Below, one piece after another: positions 1 through 9,727 of a DNA stretch of 64,000 nt. This DNA is from Paraburkholderia flava. GTDB taxonomy: Bacteria; Pseudomonadota; Gammaproteobacteria; Burkholderiales; Burkholderiaceae. The first letter of the stretch is position 1; each line of letters starts with the position of its first letter. Below the pieces are notes generated by a model. The model saw only the letters and a list, made by a program, of their open reading frames with translations. It had not been told where the DNA came from and searched no databases. The DNA lies in contig NZ_SMRO01000005.1 of the NCBI RefSeq assembly GCF_004359985.1, positions 109,084 to 173,083 on the forward strand, in the 5' to 3' direction. The position numbers were made by a program, and so were the translations under genes.

Positions 1-152
1 CGGCTCGGTCATTTCCGCTTGTCTCCCGGATCGGTGGAATTGGACGGTTATCCGGCGGAAGCGAGCAATTTCCGTTCCGCGGGCCGGTTGCCGGGCGTCG
101 CGGTTTCGTGATAAAAAGCCCGTCCTCTTTCTGTCGGCGGCGGCTTTTCGCG
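1..152. other. left-edge region before the YegD gene
   Basis: No complete gene is visible here. On the plus strand a weak sigma70-like pair (TTGCCG at 88-93, ATAAAA at 111-116, 17 bp apart) could start a transcript about 30 nt before the YegD gene. An ATG on the minus strand at 12-10, preceded by a purine-rich stretch, could be the start of a divergent gene leaving the window, but only four codons are present. Confidence 0.25.
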
Positions 153-1403
153 ATGACTTACTGTGCGATTGACTTCGGCACGTCGAATTCGGCGGTCGCG
201 TTGCCCGATGCCGGCGTGCTGCGGCTCGCGCCTGTCGAAGGCGACTTCACGACGCTGCCGACCGCTGTCTTCTTCAACACCGACGAGAATACGCGCGCAT
301 TCGGTCGTGCCGCGATCGACGCGTATGTCGACGGCTTCGACGGCCGGCTGATGCGCTCGATGAAGAGCATCCTCGGCTCGGCGCTCGCGGAGACCACGAC
401 CGATCTCGGCGACGGCTCCGCGATCCGCTACACCGACATCATCGCGATCTTCGTCGATCATCTGAAGCGTCGCGCTGAAGCGGCTGCGGGCGAATCGATC
501 GGGCGCGCGGTGCTCGGGCGGCCGGTGTTCTTCGTCGACGACGATCCGCGCGCGGATCTGCTCGCGCAGCAGCAGCTCGAGGCGGCGGCGCGTTCGGTGG
601 GGCTGAACGAAATCCACTTCCAGTACGAACCGATCGCGGCCGCCTTCGACTACGAATCGCATCTGAACAAGGAAGGGCTCGTGCTGGTCGCCGACATCGG
701 CGGCGGCACGTCGGACTTTTCGCTCGTGCGCGTGGGCCCCGAGCGGATGAAGCAGATCGACCGCAAGGACGACGTGCTCGCGCATCACGGCGTGCACGTC
801 GCGGGCACCGACTTCGACCGGCGCGTCGAACTCGCGACGATCCTGCGCGAACTCGGCAACCAGAGCTTCGATCCCGAAGGCCGCGAGGTGCCGAACCGCG
901 TCTACTTCGATCTCGCGACCTGGCATCTGATCAACACCGTGTACGCGCCGAAGCGCGTCAGCGAACTGTCGCTGATGCGGCACCTGTACACCGATGTGCG
1001 TCATCACGATCGCCTGATGCGCGTGGTCGAACGACGGCTCGGTCATGCGCTCGCGGCGCACGCGGAAGAAGCGAAGATCGGCGTCGCTGCCGGCGGCGAA
1101 ACGCTGATTGATCTCGACGACGTGGAAGACGATCTGCGTCTCGCATTCGACGAAACGCAACTCGTCGCGGCCGGTCACGACGAGACGCAGCGGATCGTGC
1201 AGGCGGCCCGCGAGACGGTCAAGGCGGCGGGCATCGCGACGCAGGACGTGACCGCGATCTATTTCACCGGTGGGTCGACGGGGCTGAAGTTTTTGTCGGC
1301 TGCGTTAGCGGCGGCGTTTCCGGATGCGGAGCCGGTGTTCGGCGACCGTCTCGCGAGCGTCGCGACCGGGCTCGGCATTCACGCGCAGCGGCTCTTTCGA
1401 TGA
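153..1403 (+). CDS. YegD-like Hsp70 family protein (ATPase domain only)
   Basis: A 416-residue actin-fold ATPase of the Hsp70 superfamily, most like E. coli YegD. Phosphate-1 loop IDFGTSNSAVAL lies near residue 5, phosphate-2 loop DIGGGTSDFSL near residue 183 and the adenosine-binding segment FTGGSTGL near residue 371. The protein ends soon after, so the DnaK substrate-binding domain is absent; that is normal for YegD, whose client is unknown. I start it at the ATG at 153 because homology to the family begins two residues later; an upstream in-frame start at 108 would add 15 unlikely residues. It converges on cspA across a shared terminator. Family assignment is firm; cellular role is not. 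Confidence 0.88.
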   Translation: MTYCAIDFGTSNSAVALPDAGVLRLAPVEGDFTTLPTAVFFNTDENTRAFGRAAIDAYVDGFDGRLMRSMKSILGSALAETTTDLGDGSAIRYTDIIAIFVDHLKRRAEAAAGESIGRAVLGRPVFFVDDDPRADLLAQQQLEAAARSVGLNEIHFQYEPIAAAFDYESHLNKEGLVLVADIGGGTSDFSLVRVGPERMKQIDRKDDVLAHHGVHVAGTDFDRRVELATILRELGNQSFDPEGREVPNRVYFDLATWHLINTVYAPKRVSELSLMRHLYTDVRHHDRLMRVVERRLGHALAAHAEEAKIGVAAGGETLIDLDDVEDDLRLAFDETQLVAAGHDETQRIVQAARETVKAAGIATQDVTAIYFTGGSTGLKFLSAALAAAFPDAEPVFGDRLASVATGLGIHAQRLFR

Positions 1404-1474
1404 ATCGATGAATCGCTGAGGTTCGCGTTTTGTGCCGTTATGGTTTATCGCCTGCGCAATAAACCGCGACCAAT

Positions 1475-1503
1475 AAAAAACCCCGCCGAGGCGGGGTTTT
1501 TTT
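1475..1503. terminator. bidirectional Rho-independent terminator between yegD-like gene and cspA
   Basis: A 7-bp GC stem (CCCCGCC at 1481-1487, GGCGGGG at 1490-1496) with a 2-nt loop has an A-run on the left (1475-1480) and a T-run on the right (1497-1503). It can terminate the plus-strand YegD gene and the minus-strand cspA. Confidence 0.9.
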
Positions 1504-1527
1504 GCGTCCAGAAGGAAGCGTTGCTGC

Positions 1528-1731
1528 TTACACCGGCTTGATGTTAGCGGCTTGCTTGCCCTTCGGGCCCGTCTTCACTTCGAAAGACACTTTCTGGTTT
1601 TCTTGCAGCGTCTTGAAGCCTTCCGTGCGGATTTCCGAGAAATGCGCGAACAGATCTTCGCCGCCGCCGTCCGGCGTGATGAAGCCAAAGCCCTTTGCGT
1701 CATTGAACCACTTGACGGTACCGGTTTCCAT
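1528..1731 (-). CDS. cspA: cold-shock protein (CspA family)
   Basis: A 67-residue single cold-shock domain, the normal length for the family. RNP1 (KGFGFI) and the degenerate RNP2 (DLFAHF) that bind single-stranded RNA/DNA are intact. These proteins act as RNA chaperones in the cytoplasm. A modest ribosome site (AGGAA) precedes the ATG by about 9 nt. A good sigma70 promoter lies about 150 bp upstream, so the mRNA carries a long untranslated leader as in cold-regulated csp genes. Paralogues are common in this group, so the letter A only denotes the family. Converges with the YegD gene over a strong terminator. Confidence 0.95.
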   Translation of the reverse strand: METGTVKWFNDAKGFGFITPDGGGEDLFAHFSEIRTEGFKTLQENQKVSFEVKTGPKGKQAANIKPV

Positions 1732-1873
1732 ATTACTTAGTTCCTAAAGATGATAAATAAGGCCGAAGCCCGTGGGGTGCATGAAAATCAAGGAAGGGGG
1801 TAATGGGACCAACCGGAGTACCGTTGATGGGCGAACTACGAAAGACCAATTCACTCGCCGCTTGAAATCCTGC
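1732..1873 (-). promoter_or_regulatory. long 5' leader of the cold-shock gene
   Basis: The roughly 140 nt between the predicted transcription start and the cspA ATG contain no ORF. Length and position match the thermosensitive leaders of csp mRNAs; I did not fold it. The rest of the gap, 1909-2177, holds the upstream flank of this promoter and the leader of the permease gene; I see no further gene. Confidence 0.45.
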
Positions 1874-1879
1874 CCGTCC

Positions 1880-1908
1880 GTTATACGGATATTTCGGGCC
1901 GAGGTCAA
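1880..1908 (-). promoter_or_regulatory. sigma70 promoter of the cold-shock gene
   Basis: On the minus strand the -35 box TTGACC (1908-1903) and the -10 box TATAAC (1885-1880) are separated by exactly 17 bp. Expected start of transcription is near 1873. Confidence 0.7.
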
Positions 1909-2177
1909 CTCAATCCCGCCCTTGATAGGGGGTTTTTTACGGATGGCTCAAGTCTTGCTTACAAAGCTTGCTATTTGCTCGATTTTTTTGTAGGGACACT
2001 CGCATTTCCCTGCAATCATTTGGTGCAGTCGTTAAACTACGCGCCGCATGGCGCTTGCACTCCTTCATTGGATGGCACCATGTATGCCGGTCAGTCGCCG
2101 GGAGACGATGTGCATGCAGTATTGCAGGACAAGGCGACCCATGACATGACCGCATGTACTCGAATACAGGAGAAGAC

Positions 2178-3770
2178 GTGAAGAGCTCAATTCAACGGAA
2201 CATCGGCCCGGTCGCGCTGATGCTGACCGGCCTCGGTTCGATCATCGGCTCGGGCTGGCTGTTCGGCGCGTGGAAGGCGGCAAAGATTGCAGGGCCCGCG
2301 TCAATTTGTGCATGGGTGATCGGCGCGGTCGTGATCCTCGCGATTGCACTCACGTACGCCGAACTCGGCGCGATGTTTCCGGAGTCGGGTGGGATGGTGC
2401 GCTACGCGCGCTATTCGCACGGCGCGCTCGTCGGCTTCATCAGCGCATGGGCTAACTGGATCGCGATCGTGTCGGTGATTCCGATCGAGGCGGAAGCGTC
2501 GATCCAGTACATGAGCACCTGGCCATATCAGTGGGCGCACGACCTGTTCGTCAACGGCTCATTGACTACATTAGGGCTACTGCTGTCCGCGGGGCTCGTG
2601 ATTATCTATTTCCTGCTGAATTACTGGGGCGTCAAGCTGTTTGCGCGCGCCAACTCGGCGATCACCGTCTTCAAGTTCATCATTCCGGGCGCAACGATCC
2701 TCGGTCTGATGCTAACGGGTTTCCATCACGAGAACTTCGGCGACGCCACGACGTTCGCTCCGTACGGCTGGTCGGCGGTGTTCACGGCGGTCGCGACGAG
2801 CGGCATCGTGTTCGCGTTCAACGGCTTCCAGAGCCCGATCAACCTCGCAGGCGAAGCGCGCAATCCGGCGAAGAGCGTGCCGTTCGCGGTGATCGGCTCG
2901 ATCCTGCTGGCGCTCGTGATCTACGTGTTGCTGCAGATCGCGTACATCGGCGCGGTGAATCCGACCGACGTGCTGAAGGGCTGGAGCCACTTCAACTTCG
3001 CGTCGCCGTTCGCGGAACTGGCCATCGCGCTGAACCTGAACTGGCTCGCGATCCTGCTGTACGTCGACGCGTTCGTCAGCCCGAGCGGCACCGGCACGAC
3101 CTACATGGCGACGACCACGCGGATGATCTACGCGATGGAGCGCAACAACACGATGCCGAAGATGTTCGGCAACGTGCACCCGTTCTACGGCGTGCCGCGT
3201 CAGGCGATGTGGTTCAACCTGCTCGTGTCGTTCATCTTCCTGTTCTTCTTCCGCGGCTGGAGCTCGCTCGCGGCGGTGATCTCGGTCGCGACGGTGATCT
3301 CGTACCTGACCGGCCCGATCAGCCTGATGTCGCTGCGCCGCGCGGCCACCGACCTCGAGCGTCCGCTGCACATTCCGGGCATGTCGTTCATCGCTCCGTT
3401 CGCGTTCGTCTGCGCGTCGCTGATCCTGTACTGGGCGAAGTGGCCGCTGACCGGCGAAATCATCCTGCTGATGATCGTCGCGCTGCCGGTGTACTTCTAC
3501 TATCAGGCGAAGGCCGGCTTCGCAGGCTGGGGCCGCGATCTGAAGGCGGCGTGGTGGCTGGTTGCGTATCTGCCGGTGATGGCGATCCTGTCGTTGATCG
3601 GCAGCAAGCAGTTCGGCGGCCGCAACGTACTGCCGTACGGCTGGGACATGCTGGTCGTGATCATCTGCGCGCTGATTTTCTACTACTGGGGCGTGCATAC
3701 CGGTTATCGCACCGAGTATCTCGACGAGCGTGAGCAGCAGGACGATATCCTTGAGGGGATCGGCGCCTGA
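2178..3770 (+). CDS. APC-superfamily amino acid permease
   Basis: About 530 residues with roughly 12 hydrophobic segments spread over the whole length, an inner-membrane transporter of the amino acid-polyamine-organocation superfamily. The first helix carries the glycine-rich TGLGSIIGSGWLFG segment that binds substrate carboxylate and amine in this fold. I choose the GTG at 2178 because AGGAG lies 5 nt upstream; an ATG at 2154 would put that ribosome site inside the gene. It stands alone, between a csp leader and a strong terminator, so context does not reveal the substrate. Amino acid specificity is inferred from family only. Confidence 0.85.
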   Translation: MKSSIQRNIGPVALMLTGLGSIIGSGWLFGAWKAAKIAGPASICAWVIGAVVILAIALTYAELGAMFPESGGMVRYARYSHGALVGFISAWANWIAIVSVIPIEAEASIQYMSTWPYQWAHDLFVNGSLTTLGLLLSAGLVIIYFLLNYWGVKLFARANSAITVFKFIIPGATILGLMLTGFHHENFGDATTFAPYGWSAVFTAVATSGIVFAFNGFQSPINLAGEARNPAKSVPFAVIGSILLALVIYVLLQIAYIGAVNPTDVLKGWSHFNFASPFAELAIALNLNWLAILLYVDAFVSPSGTGTTYMATTTRMIYAMERNNTMPKMFGNVHPFYGVPRQAMWFNLLVSFIFLFFFRGWSSLAAVISVATVISYLTGPISLMSLRRAATDLERPLHIPGMSFIAPFAFVCASLILYWAKWPLTGEIILLMIVALPVYFYYQAKAGFAGWGRDLKAAWWLVAYLPVMAILSLIGSKQFGGRNVLPYGWDMLVVIICALIFYYWGVHTGYRTEYLDEREQQDDILEGIGA

Positions 3771-3818
3771 TTGTTCGCGGTTGTGCCGCGTTGCTGGCGG
3801 CACAGTCTAGTGAAAAAC

Positions 3819-3850
3819 AAAGCCCGCCTGACGTGAGTCAGGCGGGCTTT
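3819..3850. terminator. bidirectional terminator between permease and DODA dioxygenase
   Basis: A perfect 14-bp stem (3819-3832 with 3837-3850) closed by a GTGA tetraloop, A-rich on its left and ending in TTT. It separates the convergent permease (plus) and dioxygenase (minus). Confidence 0.9.
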
Positions 3851-3877
3851 GTCGTTCTGGTCGGGTCGACGCGGCGC

Positions 3878-4663
3878 TTACGCGTTGCCGAATACGTAGT
3901 TCGTCATCGCGAGCGCACGCTGATACGTACCGAGCGACTGGATCTGCAGCGTGTAGTTGTCATCCGCGGCACCGAGCGCGGCGAATACCGGCAGCAGATG
4001 CTCGTCGGTCGGATGCATCAGTGCGGCGTGCGGCGCACGGTTCCGGTAGTCGAGCAGCGCATCGATGTCGCGCGCGGCCAGCCGGTCCTCGAACCAGTCG
4101 GTGAATTCGGCGACGCGCGGATCGGCGTCTTCCGGCCGCGCCGAAAAATCGGCGGCGCGCAGGTTGTGCGTGATCTGGCCGGAGCCGATCACCATCACGC
4201 CATCGTCCTGCAACTCGCGCAACGCACGGCCGACGCGAAAGTGATGCGCGGCGTCCATGTGCGGCTGGATCGACAATTGAGCGACCGGAATGTCGGCGTC
4301 GGGGAACATCAGCAGCATCGGCACCCACGCGCCGTGATCGAGGCCGTGCGGCTGCGTCGAGGCGGCCACGCCGTGCGCGTCGAGCATCGCAGCAGCGCGG
4401 CGTGCGACGTCGGGTGCGCCAGGTGCCGCGTACTCGATCTCATAGAGCGCGCGCGGAAAGCCGTAGAAGTCGTGAATCGTCTCCGGACGCTCGGCGGTGC
4501 TCGCGACCGGCGCGGCGGTGCCCCAGTGCGCCGACAGCATCAGGATCGATTCGGGACGCGGCAATTGCGCCGACAGCGTCGCGAATTCACCGGACGGTAA
4601 CGACGGGTCGATCGGCAGCGTCGGTGCACCGTGGGACAGGAAGAGGGTAGGCAAGCGGTTCAT
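3878..4663 (-). CDS. DODA-type (YgiD-like) class III extradiol ring-cleavage dioxygenase
   Basis: 261 residues, the usual size of the YgiD/4,5-DOPA dioxygenase family. Metal-binding histidines are visible in LFLSHGAPTL (His11), LSAHWG (His46), LDHGAWVPM and GSGQITHNL. Family members cleave catechol-type substrates such as DOPA; the physiological substrate here is unknown. The start is set at the ATG at 4663, where homology begins; the frame stays open for 82 more codons upstream without coding character. Single gene with its own terminator. Confidence 0.85.
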   Translation of the reverse strand: MNRLPTLFLSHGAPTLPIDPSLPSGEFATLSAQLPRPESILMLSAHWGTAAPVASTAERPETIHDFYGFPRALYEIEYAAPGAPDVARRAAAMLDAHGVAASTQPHGLDHGAWVPMLLMFPDADIPVAQLSIQPHMDAAHHFRVGRALRELQDDGVMVIGSGQITHNLRAADFSARPEDADPRVAEFTDWFEDRLAARDIDALLDYRNRAPHAALMHPTDEHLLPVFAALGAADDNYTLQIQSLGTYQRALAMTNYVFGNA

Positions 4664-4805
4664 CGCAGCGGCGCCGCGACGGGCGCGGCGTGAAAGTTGG
4701 GTTGCCTTCAATATAGAGGCGAACCACCGGCAGATAAACGGGCGAAAGGGGAATTGATTGTGTCGCTGGTGTTGCGAATCGCGAGCGGCCCTTCGCTCTT
4801 TCCGC

Positions 4806-5426
4806 TTACTCGTCGTCGCTGGAACGCAGCCCTTGCCACGCAGGCGCCAACGCCGGCCCGAGCGCAAACAGATCAAGGACACGCGCGACGGTGTGATCGA
4901 CCATCTCATCGATCGACTTGGGCGCGTTGTAAAACGCCGGCAACGGCGGAAAGATCACGCCGCCCATCTCAGTCACGGCCGTCATATTGCGCAGGTGCGC
5001 GAGATTCAGCGGCGTTTCGCGGACCATCAGCACGAGCCGGCGCCGCTCTTTCAGCGTGACGTCGGCGGCGCGCGCGATCAGGTTGTCCGACAGACCGTGC
5101 GCGATGCTCGCGAGCGTTTTCATCGAGCACGGCGCGACGATCATGCCGTCGGTCGCGAACGAGCCTGACGCGATGCTCGCGCCGACGTCGCGCACCGGAT
5201 GGACCACGTCGGCAAGCGCGTGCACGTCGTCTTTCGACAACTGCAGTTCATGCCGGACGTTGAGCCAGCCCGCGCTGGAAATCAGCAGATGGGATTGCAC
5301 GCCGCCGACGCGGCGCAGCGTTTCGAGAAGCCGGACGCCGTAGATGGCGCCGGTCGCACCGGTGATCGCGACGATCAGCCGGCGCGGTGCCGCGGCCTGT
5401 GATGTGGAGGAGAGCGGCACCGTCAT
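4806..5426 (-). CDS. ubiX: flavin prenyltransferase UbiX
   Basis: About 206 residues. UbiX joins dimethylallyl phosphate to FMN, making the prenyl-FMN cofactor that UbiD-type decarboxylases need in ubiquinone synthesis. The N-terminal VAITGATGAIYGVRLLE FMN-binding segment and the conserved APCSMKTLASIAHG and VRETPLNLAHLRNM segments are present. The start is uncertain: ATG at 5426 is preferred, with a TTG three codons upstream as alternative, and no clear ribosome site for either. It follows grxD by about 30 nt on the same strand and probably ends the hemA-prfA-prmC-grxD run. Confidence 0.93.
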   Translation of the reverse strand: MTVPLSSTSQAAAPRRLIVAITGATGAIYGVRLLETLRRVGGVQSHLLISSAGWLNVRHELQLSKDDVHALADVVHPVRDVGASIASGSFATDGMIVAPCSMKTLASIAHGLSDNLIARAADVTLKERRRLVLMVRETPLNLAHLRNMTAVTEMGGVIFPPLPAFYNAPKSIDEMVDHTVARVLDLFALGPALAPAWQGLRSSDDE

Positions 5427-5458
5427 GCGGGACAACGACAGCGGTTAACGCGCGCCGC

Positions 5459-5770
5459 TCAGGCGGCGGCGAACAGTTGCTGCAGTTCGCCCGACTGGTA
5501 CATCTCCATCATGATGTCCGAGCCGCCGATGAATTCGCCCTTCACGTACAGCTGCGGAATGGTCGGCCAGTTCGAGAATTCCTTGATGCCCTGGCGGACG
5601 CCGTCGTCTTCGAGGACGTTGACGGTCTTCGGTTCGTCGACGCCACATGCCTTCAGGATCTGGATCGCGCGGCCCGAGAAGCCGCACATCGGAAATTGCG
5701 CGGTGCCCTTCATGAAGAGCACGACGGCGTTTTCGTCGACGATTTGCTTGATGCGTTGTTGCGTGTCCAT
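5459..5770 (-). CDS. grxD: monothiol glutaredoxin, Grx4 family
   Basis: 103 residues with the monothiol active-site motif CGFS at residues 29-32, followed by WPTIPQLYVKGEFIGGSD, the conserved TIPQ and GG glutathione-binding segments. Grx4-type proteins carry [2Fe-2S] clusters with BolA and glutathione in the cytosol. Full length, between prmC and ubiX on the same strand, an arrangement typical for this bacterial group. Confidence 0.96.
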   Translation of the reverse strand: MDTQQRIKQIVDENAVVLFMKGTAQFPMCGFSGRAIQILKACGVDEPKTVNVLEDDGVRQGIKEFSNWPTIPQLYVKGEFIGGSDIMMEMYQSGELQQLFAAA

Positions 5771-5863
5771 GAGACTGACCTTGCGGTTCCGGAATGGTGG
5801 GGGATAGGCTGAAATGATAGCGGATTTCGCTACAGCCGGCCGGGCGTGGCTCGACGGCCGGGT

Positions 5864-6733
5864 TCAGGCACTGGCGAGTCCGCCGCTAATTCTCTCGATG
5901 CCGGCGAGATCGCACGCCGACCGGACGTCGCGCAACCCGGCCGCCGACAGCAGCGTTCGCACGGCGGCAGCCTGATCGTAGCCGTGCTCGATCCACAGCG
6001 CGCCGCCGGCGGCGAGCCGTGCCGGCGCACCGGCGACGATCGTGCGAATGGCCGACAGGCCGTCTGCTTCGTCGGTGAGCGCGCCGCGCGGTTCGAAGCG
6101 CAGATCGCCTTGTACCAGGTGCGGATCGCCGTCCGCGATATATGGCGGGTTGCTGACGATTACGTCGAACGGTGCTTCGTTGGATGCGTCGAGGGCCGCG
6201 TACCAGTCGCCTTCGAGAAAGCGTAACGCACCGCCGGGCCGACGCGAATCGACGAGCCGCGCAGCGTTGCGTGCCGCGACCGCGAGCGCCTGTGCCGAGC
6301 GGTCGGTCGCGCAGACCCGTGCGTCGGGTCGTGTTGCAGCAATCGCAACCGCGATCGCGCCGCTGCCGGTGCCGAGATCGAGCACGCGAGGTGCGTGAGG
6401 TGCGCGAGGCGCATGCGACAGGCTCCGGCCTTCGAGCGCCGCCAGCGCAGTCTCCACCAGCAGTTCCGTCTCTGGCCGTGGAATCAGCACGTCCGCAGTA
6501 ACTTCGAATTCGAGCCCGAAGAATTCGCGCGTGCCGATCAACTGGGCAACCGGCTCGCCCACAACCCGACGTGCTTCGAGCGCACGATAACGAGCGATCG
6601 CCACAGCATCGAGCGGCTCGTCCGCACGCGTGATCAGCTCAGTACGCCGCCAGCCGAGCGCATGTCCGAGCAGAATGCGCGCTTCGAGCAACGGCAACGG
6701 CGAAGCACGGAGCAGGGTAGCAGCGGTATCCAT
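5864..6733 (-). CDS. prmC: peptide chain release factor N5-glutamine methyltransferase
   Basis: 289 residues. PrmC methylates the glutamine of the GGQ motif in RF1 and RF2. The SAM-binding loop DLGTGSGA is at 119-126 and the catalytic NPPY at 195-198; the N-terminal helical release-factor-binding domain is present. It starts 10 nt after prfA, which encodes its substrate, so the two are almost certainly co-transcribed. Confidence 0.96.
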   Translation of the reverse strand: MDTAATLLRASPLPLLEARILLGHALGWRRTELITRADEPLDAVAIARYRALEARRVVGEPVAQLIGTREFFGLEFEVTADVLIPRPETELLVETALAALEGRSLSHAPRAPHAPRVLDLGTGSGAIAVAIAATRPDARVCATDRSAQALAVAARNAARLVDSRRPGGALRFLEGDWYAALDASNEAPFDVIVSNPPYIADGDPHLVQGDLRFEPRGALTDEADGLSAIRTIVAGAPARLAAGGALWIEHGYDQAAAVRTLLSAAGLRDVRSACDLAGIERISGGLASA

Positions 6734-6743
6734 CAGCGTGGGA

Positions 6744-7826
6744 TCAGTCCGCGTCGCCGAGCGATGCGAGCAGTTCCGCCTGATGCTCGCTGACGAGCGC
6801 CGCGATCAGTTCGTCGAGATCGCCGTCCATCAGCGCGTCGAGCCGGTACAGCGTCAGGTTGATCCGGTGATCGGTGAGGCGGCCCTGCGGAAAGTTGTAA
6901 GTGCGGATGCGCTCCGAGCGATCGCCCGAACCGACGAGGCTCTTGCGCGTCGCCGCTTCCTTCGCGTGCTGCTCCTGATACTGCCGGTCCTTGATCCGCG
7001 CGGCGAGCACCTTCAGCGCGCGATCCTTGTTCTTGTGCTGCGAGCGATCGTCCTGGCATTCGACGACGATCCCCGTCGGCATGTGCGTGACGCGCACCGC
7101 CGAATCGGTCTTGTTGATGTGCTGCCCACCCGCGCCCGACGCGCGGAACGTGTCGATCCGCAGATCGGCCGGATTGATTTCGACCTCGCCGATTTCATCG
7201 GCCTCGGGCATCACGGCGACCGTGCACGCGGACGTGTGGATGCGCCCCTGCGTTTCGGTCGCCGGCACACGCTGCACGCGATGGCCGCCCGACTCGAACT
7301 TCAGCTTCGAATACGCGGCTTCGCCCGCGATCCGCACGATCACTTCCTTATAGCCGCCGAGATCCGACTCGCTCGCCGACATCATCTCGACCTGCCAGCG
7401 GTTGCGTTCCGCGTAGCGCAGGTACATCCGCAGCAGATCGCCCGCGAACAGCGCCGATTCGTCGCCGCCGGTGCCCGCGCGGATTTCGACGAAGATGTTG
7501 CGGTCGTCGTTCGGATCTTTCGGCAGCAGCATCTTCTGCAGTTCGCTGGCCAGTTGCTCCATCCGTTCGCGCGCCGCGCGGACTTCGTCTTCGGCGAAGT
7601 CGCGCATCGACGGATCGGCGAGCAGTTCCTGCGCGGTCGCCGCATCGCCGGCGGCCTGGCGCCAGTGTCCGTAATGCTCGACGACCGGACCGATTTCCGC
7701 GTGCTCGCGTGTGAGTTTGCGGTACTGGTCGAGATTGGCCGTAATGTCTTCGCGGCTCAACAGATCGTTCAGTTCGGCCAGCCGCGTAGTGAGCTGGTCG
7801 AGCTTGCGTTGCATGCTCGTTTTCAT
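6744..7826 (-). CDS. prfA: peptide chain release factor 1
   Basis: 360 residues, full length. RF1 reads UAA and UAG and triggers peptide release. The codon-recognition tripeptide PAT is at 188-190 and the catalytic GGQ at 233-235. Lies between hemA (119 nt upstream) and prmC, the classic hemA-prfA-prmC order. Confidence 0.98.
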   Translation of the reverse strand: MKTSMQRKLDQLTTRLAELNDLLSREDITANLDQYRKLTREHAEIGPVVEHYGHWRQAAGDAATAQELLADPSMRDFAEDEVRAARERMEQLASELQKMLLPKDPNDDRNIFVEIRAGTGGDESALFAGDLLRMYLRYAERNRWQVEMMSASESDLGGYKEVIVRIAGEAAYSKLKFESGGHRVQRVPATETQGRIHTSACTVAVMPEADEIGEVEINPADLRIDTFRASGAGGQHINKTDSAVRVTHMPTGIVVECQDDRSQHKNKDRALKVLAARIKDRQYQEQHAKEAATRKSLVGSGDRSERIRTYNFPQGRLTDHRINLTLYRLDALMDGDLDELIAALVSEHQAELLASLGDAD

Positions 7827-7945
7827 CGGTGGGTCGGAGCGGGTTCCGGAAAGGTCGGACAGTGAATTGGAATCGGTACGGCGCGCGGCCCCTGAACGGG
7901 TGCCGGCAAGCGCGCGACAATCCGCGCGACGGCGGGGGAGCGCCG

Positions 7946-9232
7946 CTAACGCTCCGAGGAGCCAGAGTGTTTGTAAAAGCCGCCCAGCAGATCGATGAGC
8001 GAGTCGCGGTCCGCGCCGCTCGCGCGATTGAGCGCGTGCGTGGGGCCGTGGATCAGCTTGTTGGTCAGCGACTGCGACAGCGCTTCGAGTACGGCAGCCG
8101 GATCGTCGCCGCGCGCGAGCATCTTCTGCGCGCGTTCAACCTCCGCGCGGCGCAGTGCGTCGGCCTGCGTGTGCATGTGGCGGATGACCGGCACGATGCT
8201 GCGCGCGTCGAGCCACTGCATGAAGTTCTGCACGCGCGTTTCGATGATCGCTTCGGCTTGCGCGACCGCCGCCTGACGCGACGCATTGCCTTCGCGGACG
8301 ATCGCGCCGAGATCGTCGACGGTGTACAGGAACACGTCTTCGAGCTGACCGACTTCCGGTTCGATGTCGCGCGGCACGGCGAGGTCGACCATGAAGATCG
8401 GCCGGTGGCGGCGTGCCTTCACCGCGCGCTCGACTGCGCCGAGCCCGATGATCGGCAACGTCGACGCGGTACACGACACGACGATGTCGAACTCGTGCAT
8501 CCGCGTGGGCAGATCGGCGAGCGGAATGGCGCGGCCGTTGAAGCGTTCGGCGAGCCGCGAGCCGCGTTCGGCGGTGCGGTTCGCGACCACCAGTTCACGC
8601 GGCTGCTGCGCGGCGAAGTGCGTCGCGCACAGCTCGATCATTTCGCCCGCGCCGATGAACAGCACGCGCTGGTTCGAGATCTTGTCGAAGATGCGCTGCG
8701 CGAGCCGCACGGCCGCCGCCGCCATCGATACCGACTGCGCGCCGATCTCGGTCGTGCTGCGCACTTCCTTCGCCACGGCGAACGTGCGCTGGAACAACTG
8801 GTTCAGATAGGTGCCGAGCGCGCCGGCCTCCGACGCGGTACGCACCGCGTCCTTCATCTGTCCGACGATCTGCGTTTCGCCGAGCACCATCGAATCGAGG
8901 CCCGACGCGACGCGAAACGCGTGCCGCACGGCTTCCGACTGCGGCAGTGCGTAGACGTGCGGGGCGAGTTCATCGACGGGGAGATTGTGGTACTTCGACA
9001 GCCACTGGATCGCGGCTTCGCGCGCCGTCTGGTCGTCGGTCGCGCAGTAGAGTTCGGTGCGGTTGCAGGTGGACAGGATCGCCGCTTCGGGCGCCGTGCG
9101 GGCCGTGGCGCCGAGCCATATGTCCTTGAACGTCGCAAGGGCAGGCTTGATCTGTTCGAGCGGAAACGCCACGCGTTCGCGCAAGGCGACGGGCGCGGTG
9201 TGGTGATTGATTCCGATCGTTAGAAGCTGCAT
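7946..9232 (-). CDS. hemA: glutamyl-tRNA reductase
   Basis: 428 residues. HemA reduces glutamyl-tRNA to glutamate-1-semialdehyde with NADPH, the first step of C5-pathway tetrapyrrole synthesis. The N-terminal [13 protein letters not shown], the STCNRTE active site with catalytic Cys56, the NADPH-binding VLFIGAGEM segment and the C-terminal dimerisation helix are all present. Opens the operon running to ubiX. A perfect -10 hexamer sits about 25 bp upstream, leaving a very short leader with no obvious Shine-Dalgarno sequence. Confidence 0.97.
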   Translation of the reverse strand: MQLLTIGINHHTAPVALRERVAFPLEQIKPALATFKDIWLGATARTAPEAAILSTCNRTELYCATDDQTAREAAIQWLSKYHNLPVDELAPHVYALPQSEAVRHAFRVASGLDSMVLGETQIVGQMKDAVRTASEAGALGTYLNQLFQRTFAVAKEVRSTTEIGAQSVSMAAAAVRLAQRIFDKISNQRVLFIGAGEMIELCATHFAAQQPRELVVANRTAERGSRLAERFNGRAIPLADLPTRMHEFDIVVSCTASTLPIIGLGAVERAVKARRHRPIFMVDLAVPRDIEPEVGQLEDVFLYTVDDLGAIVREGNASRQAAVAQAEAIIETRVQNFMQWLDARSIVPVIRHMHTQADALRRAEVERAQKMLARGDDPAAVLEALSQSLTNKLIHGPTHALNRASGADRDSLIDLLGGFYKHSGSSER

Positions 9233-9257
9233 ATGCGGGGCTATGGTTCAGCGCAAT

Positions 9258-9263
9258 ATTATA
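9258..9263 (-). promoter_or_regulatory. -10 element of the hemA promoter
   Basis: TATAAT on the minus strand (9263-9258), 25 bp upstream of the hemA start codon. No good -35 box stands at the usual distance. Transcription would start near 9251, leaving a leader of about 19 nt. Confidence 0.45.
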
Positions 9264-9727
9264 GCTTTTCCGCGGTTCTTTCAGTCTGTCCGGCCGATTC
9301 TCCGGCGAATGGGGCGTCGCCTGCGTCCGGCCTCGCGCGAAGCGGCTGCTTCGCGCTGCCGGGAAAGCCGGCGCGGATAGCTGCGATGAAGCGGGCGCAG
9401 GCTTGCCGGCACCTCAGCCGAGCCGCGACTATCCGCCGCAGAACCGCTTTTCGTAGTGGTCAATCCTGATTCGTCTTACCTGAGACGAAACTTGCGCGCC
9501 GTCGGTTGGTTTCTGGAGTGCCGGTCGTGAGAAGATCGGGGTCTGGCAGCCCTACGCGCAAACAGCGTACCCGTGGTTCGACCGTGTCGATCGAACGGGC
9601 ACTGCGATTCGTGTCCACAACCGGCCGGCCGTGTGGACTGTCCATAGAGAATGGAACATTAAACAAACCGCTGCGTACAACGAATAACCGTCAGCAGCGG
9701 TGCCGACCTTCGATGAAAGAGAGAACG
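9264..9727. other. non-coding gap upstream of hemA
   Basis: About 460 bp separate the divergent hemA and the small membrane protein gene. Short open frames exist but none has a ribosome site or recognisable composition. Towards the right it becomes AT-richer (around 9640-9690), as expected of a promoter for the downstream small genes; TGGACT near 9635 with CATTAA about 17 bp later is a weak candidate. Confidence 0.4.

Noticed and set aside
1..12. Start of a divergent minus-strand gene at the left edge
   Set aside because: Only four codons are inside the window; a start codon and a purine stretch are not enough.
9233..9727. Possible small genes in the hemA upstream gap
   Set aside because: Frames of 60-95 codons lack ribosome sites and are Arg/Ser-rich, as random high-GC frames are.
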